Assembly (NCBI GenBank): GCA_031732755.1
Contig: JAVMKI010000018.1
Location: 1 to 33,087 of the forward strand
DNA from: Contendibacter sp031732755
GTDB lineage: Bacteria; Pseudomonadota; Gammaproteobacteria; Competibacterales; Competibacteraceae
Length of the DNA stretch: 33,087 nt
Direction: 5' to 3'
Within the stretch, counting starts at the first letter, position 1, and each line of letters begins with the position of its first letter. The translations under genes and the position numbers were made by a program. The notes beneath the pieces were generated by a model, which saw only the letters and a program-made list of their open reading frames with translations, made no database searches and had not been told where the DNA came from. Positions 25,009-33,087 of the stretch are shown here, in pieces.

Positions 25009-25545
25009 ATGAATGGCCAGCGAGTTTGCCCTTTCTATGGGCAGAGCATTGACCCCTGTGACGTGGGGGCTGGCTATATTTCGCCCTATCACGTGGAAGT
25101 CATCGTCCGGCATTGCATCTCTCACTATGAGAGTTGCGCCCGGTATCGGGAATTGAGCGGGAACCGCGTCGATCATGCTGGAGCGGCATCTGCCCAGCAT
25201 CCCCCTGTAATCGACCGCCCGGTTTGCATGCCCAGCGGCGGGTTGCTGTTTCCACTGCAATTCGACCGCGAAGTCATGACGGTCTTGAATCATGAAATAC
25301 GCACGCCACTGACCAGCATTCGTTCGTTCACCGAGATCCTGCTGTCGAGTCCGATTGAGGATCGCGACGCACAGCGGCATTTTCTTCAGATCGTTCATGA
25401 CGAAACGGCGCGCCTTACCCGAGCCATGGGTCGGCTATTCGGAATGGTGGATTCCAATGCCCTTGCGTCAGCTTCGATCAAGTCGGAGATCGATCATCAC
25501 CATCAGCCTCATTCAACTACCCCAATCGAAACAAGCACCCCATAA
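25009..25545 (+). CDS. Stand-alone HisKA-domain protein with Cys-rich N-terminus, no ATPase domain
   Basis: A 178-residue protein. The N-terminal 50 residues carry Cys7, Cys17, Cys36 and Cys43 in the pattern CPFY-x6-C, C-x6-C, which could bind a metal or Fe-S cluster; Cys73 is a fifth. Residues 87-145 form a HisKA dimerisation helix pair with H-box VLNHEIRTPLTSIRSF and phosphoacceptor His95. No HATPase domain follows: the C-terminus is a His/Pro/Thr-rich tail, and the transporter starts 16 bases later, leaving no room for one in any frame. It is the first gene behind the sigma-54 promoter and probably co-transcribed with the transporter. It may receive or sink phosphoryl groups or form mixed dimers; that is inference. 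Confidence 0.75.
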   Translation: MNGQRVCPFYGQSIDPCDVGAGYISPYHVEVIVRHCISHYESCARYRELSGNRVDHAGAASAQHPPVIDRPVCMPSGGLLFPLQFDREVMTVLNHEIRTPLTSIRSFTEILLSSPIEDRDAQRHFLQIVHDETARLTRAMGRLFGMVDSNALASASIKSEIDHHHQPHSTTPIETSTP

Positions 25546-25561
25546 GGAAGGAAATCAAATC

Positions 25562-26899
25562 ATGGCGCAATCAATGAATCGTAAGGGCTGGACCGTCGTA
25601 TTGGCGGGAACCGGCATCAATCTGGCGCTCGGCGTCCTTTATACCTGGAGTATCTTCAAGGGCGCGATCAGCGATTCGATTAAGCAGGGAGGGCCGTTCC
25701 AATGGGATTTGGCCTCGATCAATGATCCCTATGCGGTTTGCTGCCTGATGTTCGCCTTTTCCATGATCTTGGCGGGCAAATGCCAAGACCGCATTGGGCC
25801 GCGTTATACCGCCATGATCGGTGGCTTGCTGGTCGGCGCCGGTTTCCTCCTGCTGTCCCAGACCGCCAACTACTGGTTGTGGGTACTGGGATTCGGAGGA
25901 TTGGCCGGAATGGGATTCGGGTTCGGCTATTCCTCAGCCACGCCGCCCGCCCTGAAGTGGTTCCCGCCAGCCAAGACCGGTTTGATCGCCGGCATCGTGG
26001 TGTCTGGATTCGGCCTGGCCTCGGTGTACATCGCGCCGTTGTCCATGTATTTATTGAAGACCGTCGGTCTGCAAGGCGCCATGATGTTCTTTGGCATCGC
26101 GTTCGCTATTGTCGTCGGCCTGTTTTCTCTTTTGCTGAGCAATCCTCCCGCTGGCTATCTGTTCGGTGGCACCGCCGCCAAAGCGCAGGCCGCGAAAACC
26201 GCTCCGGCCGCCAAGGCGCAGGACTTCACCTCATCGCAGATGCTGAAAACCGGCTCCTTCTATATCATGTGGGCCGTCTATTTCATCGGCGCCGGCGCGG
26301 GGCTGATGGTGATCGGCAGCGTGGCTGGCATGGCCAAGCAGAGCATGGGCGAACTGGCGTTCCTGGCGGTCGTCATCTTGGCGGTGGGTAACGCGGCGGG
26401 CCGCATCATCGCCGGTTCGTTGTCGGACCGCATCGGCCGCATGTTGACCCTGTCGCTGATGCTCGGGTTTCAGGCGATCCTGATGTTCATGGCGATTCCC
26501 GTGATCGGCGCCGAGCATCCGAGCGCTGCGTTGCTGGTCATCATCGCGACCCTGATCGGTTTCAACTATGGCGCCAACCTGGCGTTATTCCCAGCGATTA
26601 CCAAGGATTTCTGGGGCTTGAAGAACTTCGGCGCCAACTACGGGTTGCTGTTCACGGCCTGGGGCGTGGGCGGCTTCGTGCTGGGCCGCGCCTCCGAGAT
26701 GATGAAGGCGGCGACGGGCAACTTCACCCTGTCCTTCGGTGTGGCGGGCAGTCTGTTGGCGGCGGCGGCGATCATGGTGATGTTGAAGGATCTGTTCCAG
26801 CAGATGGTGGAAGCGAGGGTGGCGGAAGAGTTGGCGCGGCGGGCCGCGGAAGCCGCCCAGACCGCCACGCTGCAACCGGCGTTGGAGCAGGTCGCCTGA
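25562..26899 (+). CDS. OFA-family MFS carboxylate transporter (oxalate/formate antiporter-like)
   Basis: A 445-residue major facilitator with 12 predicted helices. NLALGVLYTWSIFKGAI at the N-terminus, GKCQDRIGPRYTAMIGG between helices 2 and 3, GFGFGYSSATPPALKWFPPAKTG and GNAAGRIIAGSLSDRIGR are characteristic of the oxalate:formate antiporter family. A cytoplasmic Ala/Lys-rich linker (about 195-222) separates the halves, and an Ala/Glu-rich helix ends the chain. Family members move oxalate, formate, lactate, pyruvate or similar anions; the exact substrate is not readable. AAGGAAGGAA gives a strong ribosome site for ATG at 25562. Behind the sigma-54 promoter with the HisKA gene. Confidence 0.92.
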   Translation: MAQSMNRKGWTVVLAGTGINLALGVLYTWSIFKGAISDSIKQGGPFQWDLASINDPYAVCCLMFAFSMILAGKCQDRIGPRYTAMIGGLLVGAGFLLLSQTANYWLWVLGFGGLAGMGFGFGYSSATPPALKWFPPAKTGLIAGIVVSGFGLASVYIAPLSMYLLKTVGLQGAMMFFGIAFAIVVGLFSLLLSNPPAGYLFGGTAAKAQAAKTAPAAKAQDFTSSQMLKTGSFYIMWAVYFIGAGAGLMVIGSVAGMAKQSMGELAFLAVVILAVGNAAGRIIAGSLSDRIGRMLTLSLMLGFQAILMFMAIPVIGAEHPSAALLVIIATLIGFNYGANLALFPAITKDFWGLKNFGANYGLLFTAWGVGGFVLGRASEMMKAATGNFTLSFGVAGSLLAAAAIMVMLKDLFQQMVEARVAEELARRAAEAAQTATLQPALEQVA

Positions 26900-26941
26900 C
26901 GATGCCATATCTCCATTCCTGATCTCGCTTTAACCGTTCAC

Positions 26942-26965
26942 AAGGCCCCGTTTGACGGGGCCTTT
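26942..26965 (+). terminator. Intrinsic terminator after the transporter
   Basis: AAGGCCCCG (26942-26950) pairs perfectly with CGGGGCCTT (26956-26964) around TTTGA, followed by TTTGTGTT. It closes the sigma-54 unit 43 bases after the transporter stop. Positions 26966-27144 contain no gene. Confidence 0.88.
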
Positions 26966-27144
26966 GTGTTGCCGTCCCCTTCCATTGCCGATGGCCGAAT
27001 GGTCAATGGCGGTTGGCGTCGGCAGCCTGGTGGAAATCGCACATGGCCTTGCGCGGATCGTGAAGTGAGTCGAGATGGTGTTGTATCGGCGGTTGGCTCA
27101 TGCGCTAATCATCCCGACCAGTTTCCATCTTGGGCGATCTCCAC

Positions 27145-27879
27145 ATGCGCATCCCTCGACTCTATCTGCCCGCGCCGCTGACCGTCGGCGCGACCGTGAC
27201 GCTGGACGACAACGCATTCAACCACGCGGTGCGGGTGTTGCGGCTCAAGCCCGGCGCGGCGTTGGCGTTGTTCAACGGCACGAACGGCGCGTTCGCGGCG
27301 ACACTGACCGATGTGAACAAACGGGATGCCCAGGCGCAAGTGACCGAAGTCTTGCCCGGCGAGACGGAATCGCCGCTGCGGGTGATGCTGGCGCCAGGCG
27401 TTTCGCGCGGCGACAAGATGGATTACACCCTGCAAAAAGCGGTCGAACTGGGCGTCGCCGTTATTCAGCCTCTGTTTACCGAGCGCGGCGGCGTGGACCT
27501 CGGCGGCGAACGGTTGGCGCGGAAAGTTCAGCATTGGCGCGGGATCGTGATCGGCGCTTGCGAACAGTGTGGGCGAAACCGCTTGCCAGAGCTGCGGGAG
27601 CCGCTACCGCTGCCAGTCTGGTTCAGACAACCGACCGAATCGGGTTCGCGCCTGCTGCTCGATCCATTGGCCGAACTGGGCTTGCGCGGCCTGGAGCGAC
27701 CGACGGGAACGATCACGCTACTCCTCGGGGCCGAGGGCGGCCTGAGTCCGGCGGAAACCGCTCAGGCCCGCCAGGCGGGATTCACCGGCATTCGGCTGGG
27801 GCCACGCATCCTGCGCACCGAGACCGCCAGCGTGGCGGCGCTGGCGGCGGTGCAAGCACTATGGGGGGACTGGGATTAA
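27145..27879 (+). CDS. rsmE: 16S rRNA m3U1498 methyltransferase RsmE
   Basis: A 244-residue SPOUT-superfamily enzyme that methylates N3 of U1498 in 16S rRNA with S-adenosylmethionine. An N-terminal PUA-like domain (MRIPRLYLPAPL, HAVRVLRLKPG) precedes the trefoil-knot domain. Signature segments are KMDYTLQKAVELGV, LLLGAEGGLSPAE and LGPRILRTETASVAALAAVQ. ATG at 27145 matches the family start; the TTG at 27130 adds five unlikely residues. Ribosome site weak. The gene converges on cca. Confidence 0.94.
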   Translation: MRIPRLYLPAPLTVGATVTLDDNAFNHAVRVLRLKPGAALALFNGTNGAFAATLTDVNKRDAQAQVTEVLPGETESPLRVMLAPGVSRGDKMDYTLQKAVELGVAVIQPLFTERGGVDLGGERLARKVQHWRGIVIGACEQCGRNRLPELREPLPLPVWFRQPTESGSRLLLDPLAELGLRGLERPTGTITLLLGAEGGLSPAETAQARQAGFTGIRLGPRILRTETASVAALAAVQALWGDWD

Positions 27880-27889
27880 CAGGAGCGAG

Positions 27890-27908
27890 TGGCCGCGCAA
27901 CGCGGCCA
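27890..27908. terminator. Hairpin between convergent rsmE and cca
   Basis: TGGCCGCG (27890-27897) pairs perfectly with CGCGGCCA (27901-27908) around CAA, in the 51-base gap between the two convergent stops. No T-run follows on either strand, so it is a weak candidate for a shared terminator. Confidence 0.45.
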
Positions 27909-27930
27909 GCCAACCCGATCCGACCACCAG

Positions 27931-29172
27931 TCAGGCACGGTGGTTGGTTTTGAATTCCCGCCGCGCCTCGGTAATGGTCGCCAGCCGCTCCCGGCGCAAC
28001 GCTTCGGCCAGCGCCAGACCGGTCAAGCCTTGTTCGAGCAGTGGCCGCGCCGGCACACCCACCGCCGCCCGATGAATCCGGCGCATGAAATCGGCTTGGG
28101 GATAATCACGGCTCTCCAATCCCAACCGGCCTCGGGCGTCGGCTTCGCAAGCGACGAGGAACTGTTCGAACCGCTGCGGCTTGCGCAGCGCGTCCAAACC
28201 CTGCAAGGTGTTGAGCAACGTCTTTGGGCGCAATTCCAGGGCGCGGTGGCCATGGGTATGGTAGCGCGCGGTCAATACGCCCAATTCGCGGTACATGTTG
28301 GGAATCCGCAGCCGCTGGCAGACACCGCGCACCAGATCGGCGCCGCGTTGCTCGTGATCGAGATGACGGGGCCATTCCCTGGAAGGCGTCGTGCCCTTGC
28401 CCAGATCGTGCACCAGCACCGCGAAGCGGGTGACCGAATCCGCGCCCAGTCGCACCGCCTGTTTCAACGCCAGCAAGGTATGGAGACCGGCGTCGATCTC
28501 GGGATGATGCACGGGCGGTTGCGGCACGCCGAACAACCGGTCCAGCTCCGGGAAAATCCGCGCCAGCGCGCCGCATTCGCGCAAGGTCGCGATGAACTGG
28601 CCTGGGCAGGGTTCGCCGAGGGCGCGCGCGGTTTCCGCCCAAACGCGCTCCGCAACCAGATGATCCACCTCGCCGCTGGTCACCACGGCGCGCATCAGGC
28701 TCAGCGTTTCTGGCGCGACCCGAAAGCCCAGCGGCGCGTAACGGGCGCTGAAGCGAGCGACCCGGAGAATACGCACCGGGTCTTCGGCAAAAGCCGGCGA
28801 GACATGGCGCAACCAGCGGTTTTCCAAGTCGCGGTAACCGTGATGAGGGTCGATCAACCGACCCTGGGTGTCGCGCGCCATGGCGTTGATGGTCAGATCG
28901 CGGCGCAACAGATCGTCTTCCAGCGTCACCTCCGGGGCGGCGTGGAAACTGAAGCCATGATAGCCTGGCGCCGTTTTGCGTTCGGTACGGGCCAGCGCGT
29001 ATTCCTCGTGGGTATCCGGATGCAGGAAAACCGGAAAATCCTTGCCGACCGGGCGAAACCCGCGCGCCAGCAAATCGTCGGGCGTCGCGCCGACCACGAC
29101 CCAGTCGCGTTCGCTGATGGGCCGACTCAAGAGTTCATCGCGCACCGCGCCGCCGACCAGATAGATTTCCAT
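27931..29172 (-). CDS. cca: CCA-adding tRNA nucleotidyltransferase with HD domain
   Basis: A 413-residue multifunctional enzyme that builds or repairs the 3' CCA end of tRNAs without a template. Class II nucleotidyltransferase features: YLVGGAVRDELL, the metal-binding ERDWVVVG, DLLRRDLTINAMA, and RILRVARFSARYA for tRNA contact. A C-terminal HD phosphohydrolase domain has HTLLALKQAVR and VHDLGKG (also a phosphodiesterase in E. coli). ATG at 29172 gives the canonical MEIYLVGG start; the longer frame to 29301 is not needed. It is divergent from the aminopeptidase gene across about 106 bases. Adjacent to rsmE, and a functional partner of RNase T, which degrades CCA ends. Confidence 0.95.
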   Translation of the reverse strand: MEIYLVGGAVRDELLSRPISERDWVVVGATPDDLLARGFRPVGKDFPVFLHPDTHEEYALARTERKTAPGYHGFSFHAAPEVTLEDDLLRRDLTINAMARDTQGRLIDPHHGYRDLENRWLRHVSPAFAEDPVRILRVARFSARYAPLGFRVAPETLSLMRAVVTSGEVDHLVAERVWAETARALGEPCPGQFIATLRECGALARIFPELDRLFGVPQPPVHHPEIDAGLHTLLALKQAVRLGADSVTRFAVLVHDLGKGTTPSREWPRHLDHEQRGADLVRGVCQRLRIPNMYRELGVLTARYHTHGHRALELRPKTLLNTLQGLDALRKPQRFEQFLVACEADARGRLGLESRDYPQADFMRRIHRAAVGVPARPLLEQGLTGLALAEALRRERLATITEARREFKTNHRA

Positions 29173-29278
29173 GATGGGTATGCTCGTTCGGTTATATTTC
29201 ACGGTCAACGGGATCAGCGACCACGCGGGCCGATTGGCGCGCGCCACGCCGCCCGATAAACCATAGACCGTTTTGTCA

Positions 29279-30517
29279 ATGACGCAGCGAATTGCAGCCA
29301 TTTTGAGCGCGATGGCCGGCTTTGCCCTGACGCTGACCGGCTGCGCCGATCTGGCCTACTACCAGCAGGCGGCGATGGGGCAATGGGAATTGTGGCAAGC
29401 TCGCCAGCCGGTGGCGGCGGCGCTGGCCGATCCCGCCATGTCGCCCGAATTACGCCAGCGGCTGGAAATCGCCCAGGCGGTGCGCGCTTTCGCCAGCGCC
29501 GAACTGGCGCTTCCCGACAATGACAGTTATCGGGACTATGCGGACCTCGGACGACCTTGGGCGGTGAAAAATGTGTTCGCCGCGCCGGAGTTGAGCCTGG
29601 AGCCGCGCCAGTGGTGTTTCTGGATCGTCGGTTGCCTGAGCTATCGCGGTTATTTCGACGCCGAGGCCGCGCACCACCTGGCCGACGACCTGCGAACCCA
29701 CGGCGATGATGTCTACGTCGCCGATGTTGCCGCTTATTCGACTCTGGGCTGGTTTGACGATCCCTTGCTCAATACGTTCATCCACTGGCCCATTGGGCGA
29801 TTGGCGGAACTGATGTTTCATGAACTGGCGCACCAGAGGCTGTATATCGCCGACGATTCCGCCTTCAACGAAGCCTTCGCCACCACCGTCGGCCGGTTGG
29901 GCACAGAACGCTGGTTGGCACGACACGGCACGGCGCGCGCGTGGGAAGACTACGCGGCGGATGACCAACGGCGCCAGGAATTTCTGCAATTGGTGGCAAC
30001 CGCCCGCGAGCGGTTGGCCGCGCTTTATGCCTCGCCCCAGGACGAAGCTGGGAAGCGCGCCGACAAGCAACGCATTCTGGCGGAGTTGCGCGACCGCTAT
30101 CAGGACTTGAAGCGACAGTGGGGCGGTTACGCCGGTTACGACCGCTGGTTCGACCAGGATTTGAATAACGCCAAGCTGGCCGGAATCAGCACCTACCACC
30201 AACTGGTTCCGGTGTTTCTGGCGCTATACGAACGGGAGGGACGGGATTTCCCGGCGTTCTACCGGGCGGCGGAAACCATCGGTCGATTACCACCCACCGA
30301 GCGGAAGGCGCGGCTGCGGGAATGGTTGCTATCCGCGCGGGTGGAACAGTCGCAACCTCCAACGGCGCGCGACTGCATTGCCGTGGCGAGGGAATCCATG
30401 GCGATCTATCCGCCTGCCTTGGCCGCCAACGCCGCCAGGTTCCACGCCTCGGGATTTCGCCAGGCATCGACCCAATTAGGAATCTCCTCGGCTGGCATCG
30501 GTCGAGCGATTCCGTAA
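29279..30517 (+). CDS. Putative lipoprotein aminopeptidase (PF10023-like gluzincin)
   Basis: A 412-residue predicted zinc peptidase anchored to the envelope. The signal MTQRIAAILSAMAGF ends in a lipobox LTGC with Cys22. The active site is MFHELAHQRLY (HELAH, residues 181-185) with the third ligand in AFNEAFAT (Glu198), the HExxH...NExxA gluzincin pattern of the family. WPIGRLAELMFHEL and GYAGYDRWFDQDLNNAKL are family landmarks. ATG at 29279 was chosen; a TTG six bases earlier gives only two more residues. No Shine-Dalgarno seen. The last 38 codons overlap the 3' end of the minus-strand GGDEF-EAL gene, so the natural C-terminus may be shorter. Confidence 0.82.
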   Translation: MTQRIAAILSAMAGFALTLTGCADLAYYQQAAMGQWELWQARQPVAAALADPAMSPELRQRLEIAQAVRAFASAELALPDNDSYRDYADLGRPWAVKNVFAAPELSLEPRQWCFWIVGCLSYRGYFDAEAAHHLADDLRTHGDDVYVADVAAYSTLGWFDDPLLNTFIHWPIGRLAELMFHELAHQRLYIADDSAFNEAFATTVGRLGTERWLARHGTARAWEDYAADDQRRQEFLQLVATARERLAALYASPQDEAGKRADKQRILAELRDRYQDLKRQWGGYAGYDRWFDQDLNNAKLAGISTYHQLVPVFLALYEREGRDFPAFYRAAETIGRLPPTERKARLREWLLSARVEQSQPPTARDCIAVARESMAIYPPALAANAARFHASGFRQASTQLGISSAGIGRAIP

Positions 30518-33006
30518 CCTTGCGCGTAACGGCAACCCAGTTGCAACAGCCGAATTCCATGTTCCACGCTTTCCACTCCCTCGGCGATGACCTCCAGCTT
30601 GAAAGCCGCGGCAAGACCGATCACACCATGCACGATGGCCAGATCGCCGGAGTCGCTCAGCATCCCACGGACGAGGCTTTGATCGATCTTCAGGGTTTGC
30701 GTAGGGAGATGCCGCAAATAGTTGAGGGAGGAATATCCAGTTCCGAAATCATCAATCGCGAACCGGACTCCCAGTTGCCGGCACGCCGCGATGATGCGGG
30801 AAATTTGCTGGATGCCATCCAGGGCCGCCGTTTCGAAAATCTCCAGTTCCAGCCACTCCGGCTGGATGTCCGGGTAGCGGACCAGCAAGGATTCGATCTG
30901 CGCCACGAAGTCTGGTTGTTGCAGATGGCGCGCGGACAGATTGACGCTGACCGGCAGGACAAGACCCGCGGCGGCCCAGACGGTCATCTGCTGTAGCGCG
31001 GTCTCCACGACCCAACGGCCCAGCGTCTGGGCGAAATCGGAGTTTTCCACCATCGCGATGAAAGCATCGGGCGTCAGGAGCCCGTGCTCGGGATGTCGCC
31101 ATCGAATCAACGCCTCGGCGCCGAGCACCTTCCCTTGGCGCATGTCCACCTTGGGCTGGTAATGGAGACAAAATTCCCCAGCGGTCAAGCCTTGCTGGGC
31201 GCGCTCCAGCAATTCCCGGCGGGTTTGCGCGCGCCGGTCGTATTCCGGGTCGAACAAATGGTAACGGTTGCGCCCCTCTTGCTTGGCCAAATACATGGCT
31301 TGATCGGCGTGCCGGATGAGCGCGTCCGGATCAGCGTCATCGTACGGAAAGAAGGTGACCCCGATGCTCGCCGAGACCCTCGCGATCTTGGCGCCTATCG
31401 AAAACGGCGTCGACAAAGTCTCCAGGACGCGCTGGAGCGCCTGCTCTCCATCGGAGATCGTTTGCAGATCATCCAGCAGCACCACGAACTCGTCACCTCC
31501 CAGGCGGGCTACCGTATCGTCGGCGCGTACGCGATTTTGGAGACGGTGCGCTACCTGGATCAACAAGTTGTCTCCGGCGGCATGCCCCCAGGTGTCGTTG
31601 ATGGGCTTGAAGTTGTCCAGATCGAGATAGCAGATGGCCAATATCCGCTGCTCGCGCTGGGCCTTGGCCAGCGCGTACCGGAGCCGGTCGGCCAGCAAGG
31701 CGCGATTGGGGAGCCGCGTCAACGGATCGTAATAAGCCATTTGTTCGAGCCGCCGCTGGCTTTCCTTGAGGAGCGTGATGTCGGCGAACAGGCCCACATA
31801 ATAGGTAACCGTGCCGTCGGCATCGCGCACGACCGAGATGGAGACGTTTTCCGGGTAAACCTCACCGTTTTTGCGTCGGTTCCAGACCTCCCCATGCCAA
31901 TATCCGCGCTCCGCGAGCGAGCGCCACATTTTGGCGTAAAAGGCAGCGTCATGGCGGTCGGATTTCATAAAGCGCGGATTGCGGCCCACCGCTTCCGCGC
32001 GCGCGTAACCGGTGACCTCCTCGAAAGTCTTGTTCACCTCGATGATCGTTCCGACCGCATCGGTGATGATGATGCCTTCATGCGCGTGTTCGAACACGGT
32101 CGCCGCCAGCCGCAACCGCTCCTGAGCGCGCTTGAGCTCGGAGAGATCGATGCTCAGGCAGTAGAATTCCATGTCGTTATCCAGCGTGGTGATCGCCGCG
32201 TAGCTGGATAGCGTCGTTACCGGCGAGCCATCCTTGCGCACGAACCGCGGTTCCTCGATGGGACTCGCGCCGGAATGGATCAGATTGGCTCGCACGGCTT
32301 CGCGCATTGGCGGCGGAACCAGTAAATCCAGGATGTCGCGCCCCACGGCCTCGTGGGCCGTGTAACCATACAGATGCTCGCTGGCCTTGTTCCAATAGCG
32401 GATGATCCCGTCGGACCCATACCCCTGGACGGCGACGGAGGGAACCTTTTCGATCAGACCGCGAAAGCGTGCTTCGCTGCGCCGCAAGGCTTCCTCGCTC
32501 CGTTTTCTTTCCGTGATGTCTTGCAAGCCCTCCATGGCGGCGACGATTTGGCCACGGTGGTCACGGATGGGGGCGGCCGTGAGGAAGAACCATTTTCCCA
32601 ACATTGGGAAATAGCCTTCCCCTTCGAAGATGAGTTCGGAAGGGTTTGTGCTGTAAACGCTGTCACCGTAATACGCCGCGATTTCGTCAGACCCGGCGCC
32701 ATCCAACACCAGATCCAGCAGACAGGGGCGCGGCGCATCGTAAAACGGTCGCCAGTGATCCCGGGTGCCGACCATGCGCGCGGCGGAGAGTCCCGTCATT
32801 CGTTCGCAAGCACGATTCCAGTGCGTGATTCGATGATGACGGTCGATCACACACAACGGAATCGGGCTACCATCCAGGATTCCGCGCAGCCGCGTCTCGC
32901 TTTCCACCAGCGCTTGTTCCGCCGCCTTGCGCTGGGTAAAATTGCTGGCCGTGATCACGACGCCTTCAAGTTTTCCTTGCGGATCGTGGAGGAGTTCGGC
33001 ACCCAC
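30406..33006 (-). CDS. Multi-PAS GGDEF-EAL cyclic-di-GMP enzyme (N-terminus disrupted or incomplete)
   Basis: 866 visible residues. The end of one PAS domain (GVVITASNFTQRK) is followed by three PAS domains at about 38-166, 175-295 and 300-418, each linked by ITERK/LSELK-type helices. GGDEF is intact (503-507) with an inhibitory I-site RxxD (494-497) five residues before it. The EAL domain is also intact: EAL 631-633, DDFGTG 752-757, KIDQ and AEGVES. It could therefore both make and break cyclic-di-GMP. The reported start is an in-frame GTG, but homology runs upstream past an in-frame stop (33043-33045), so the gene probably begins beyond the window and carries a frame disruption. Its 3' end overlaps the aminopeptidase. 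Confidence 0.88.
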   Translation of the reverse strand: MGAELLHDPQGKLEGVVITASNFTQRKAAEQALVESETRLRGILDGSPIPLCVIDRHHRITHWNRACERMTGLSAARMVGTRDHWRPFYDAPRPCLLDLVLDGAGSDEIAAYYGDSVYSTNPSELIFEGEGYFPMLGKWFFLTAAPIRDHRGQIVAAMEGLQDITERKRSEEALRRSEARFRGLIEKVPSVAVQGYGSDGIIRYWNKASEHLYGYTAHEAVGRDILDLLVPPPMREAVRANLIHSGASPIEEPRFVRKDGSPVTTLSSYAAITTLDNDMEFYCLSIDLSELKRAQERLRLAATVFEHAHEGIIITDAVGTIIEVNKTFEEVTGYARAEAVGRNPRFMKSDRHDAAFYAKMWRSLAERGYWHGEVWNRRKNGEVYPENVSISVVRDADGTVTYYVGLFADITLLKESQRRLEQMAYYDPLTRLPNRALLADRLRYALAKAQREQRILAICYLDLDNFKPINDTWGHAAGDNLLIQVAHRLQNRVRADDTVARLGGDEFVVLLDDLQTISDGEQALQRVLETLSTPFSIGAKIARVSASIGVTFFPYDDADPDALIRHADQAMYLAKQEGRNRYHLFDPEYDRRAQTRRELLERAQQGLTAGEFCLHYQPKVDMRQGKVLGAEALIRWRHPEHGLLTPDAFIAMVENSDFAQTLGRWVVETALQQMTVWAAAGLVLPVSVNLSARHLQQPDFVAQIESLLVRYPDIQPEWLELEIFETAALDGIQQISRIIAACRQLGVRFAIDDFGTGYSSLNYLRHLPTQTLKIDQSLVRGMLSDSGDLAIVHGVIGLAAAFKLEVIAEGVESVEHGIRLLQLGCRYAQGYGIARPMPAEEIPNWVDAWRNPEAWNLAALAAKAGG

Positions 33007-33087
33007 CCGAAAGGTGCCCGCTATTCCGCCATTGGGTGTGATTCAAAGTGATGCGACCCCCATAATATTGCATGACCTACTGATACC
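33007..33087 (-). other. Probable frame-shifted upstream part of the PAS-GGDEF-EAL gene
   Basis: On the minus strand, the frame one base off reads VMQYYGGRITLNHTQWRNSG from 33076 down to about 33017. Removing one base from the GGG at 33019-33017 would fuse it to TFRVGAELLHDP of the main frame. An upstream TAG at 33079-33077 in that frame shows further disruption. Either sequence quality falls at the edge, or the gene is damaged. Confidence 0.35.

Noticed and set aside
27889..29259. Plus-strand frame of 456 codons
   Set aside because: Exactly antisense to cca, which has full family motifs and the expected start.
31084..32211. Plus-strand frame of 375 codons
   Set aside because: Antisense to the PAS-GGDEF-EAL gene with intact catalytic motifs.
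1..33087. tRNA or rRNA genes, CRISPR arrays, insertion sequences, prophage or att sites
   Set aside because: No tRNA-like TPsiC arms, spaced direct repeats, transposase motifs or phage genes were seen in the intergenic regions or reading frames.

Overview
The window looks like a GC-rich gammaproteobacterial chromosome segment. RNase T with all five E. coli catalytic positions, YgfZ, a YbhG-F-S-R type exporter and an SAH riboswitch ahead of ahcY all point there. A Competibacter- or Chromatiales-like lineage is possible, but that is inference. No rRNA, tRNA, CRISPR array, insertion sequence or phage module was seen. The only clear selfish element is an intein in nrdJ.

Layout. 1-1897 (minus): a succinate dehydrogenase operon reading a small SDHAF4/DUF1674 assembly-factor gene, sdhC, sdhD and sdhA, with sdhA cut by the left edge. 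2119-4547: ygfZ (plus) converges with rnt, then moaE and moaD. 4635-5231: an F420-dependent NADP reductase-like protein. 5404-10515 (minus): a tightly overlapping exporter operon of membrane fusion protein, two separate ATPases and two permeases. 10551-11578: an HExxH protein and a GNAT acetyltransferase, translationally coupled. 11718-16021 (plus): the activated-methyl cycle genes metK, SAH riboswitch, ahcY and metF, with an unrelated minus-strand gene between ahcY and metF. 16109-17414 (minus): two lipoprotein genes, the first FlgO-like. 17714-21001: a class II ribonucleotide reductase gene (nrdJ) carrying a 377-residue LAGLIDADG intein directly before the radical cysteine, behind a probable NrdR box pair.

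21285-26899 is the most interesting block. A double-Cache sensor kinase and an NtrC-type activator overlap by one base. They are followed by a palindromic candidate activator site, an essentially perfect sigma-54 promoter, a 178-residue protein with a Cys-rich N-terminus and a HisKA phosphoacceptor motif but no ATPase domain, and an OFA-family carboxylate transporter. This reads as a self-contained circuit that senses an extracellular small molecule (probably a carboxylate) and induces its uptake or exchange. The stand-alone HisKA protein is the unusual part.

26966-33087: rsmE, cca (minus), a lipoprotein aminopeptidase (plus) and a multi-PAS GGDEF-EAL protein (minus), whose N-terminal end appears frame-disrupted at the right edge.
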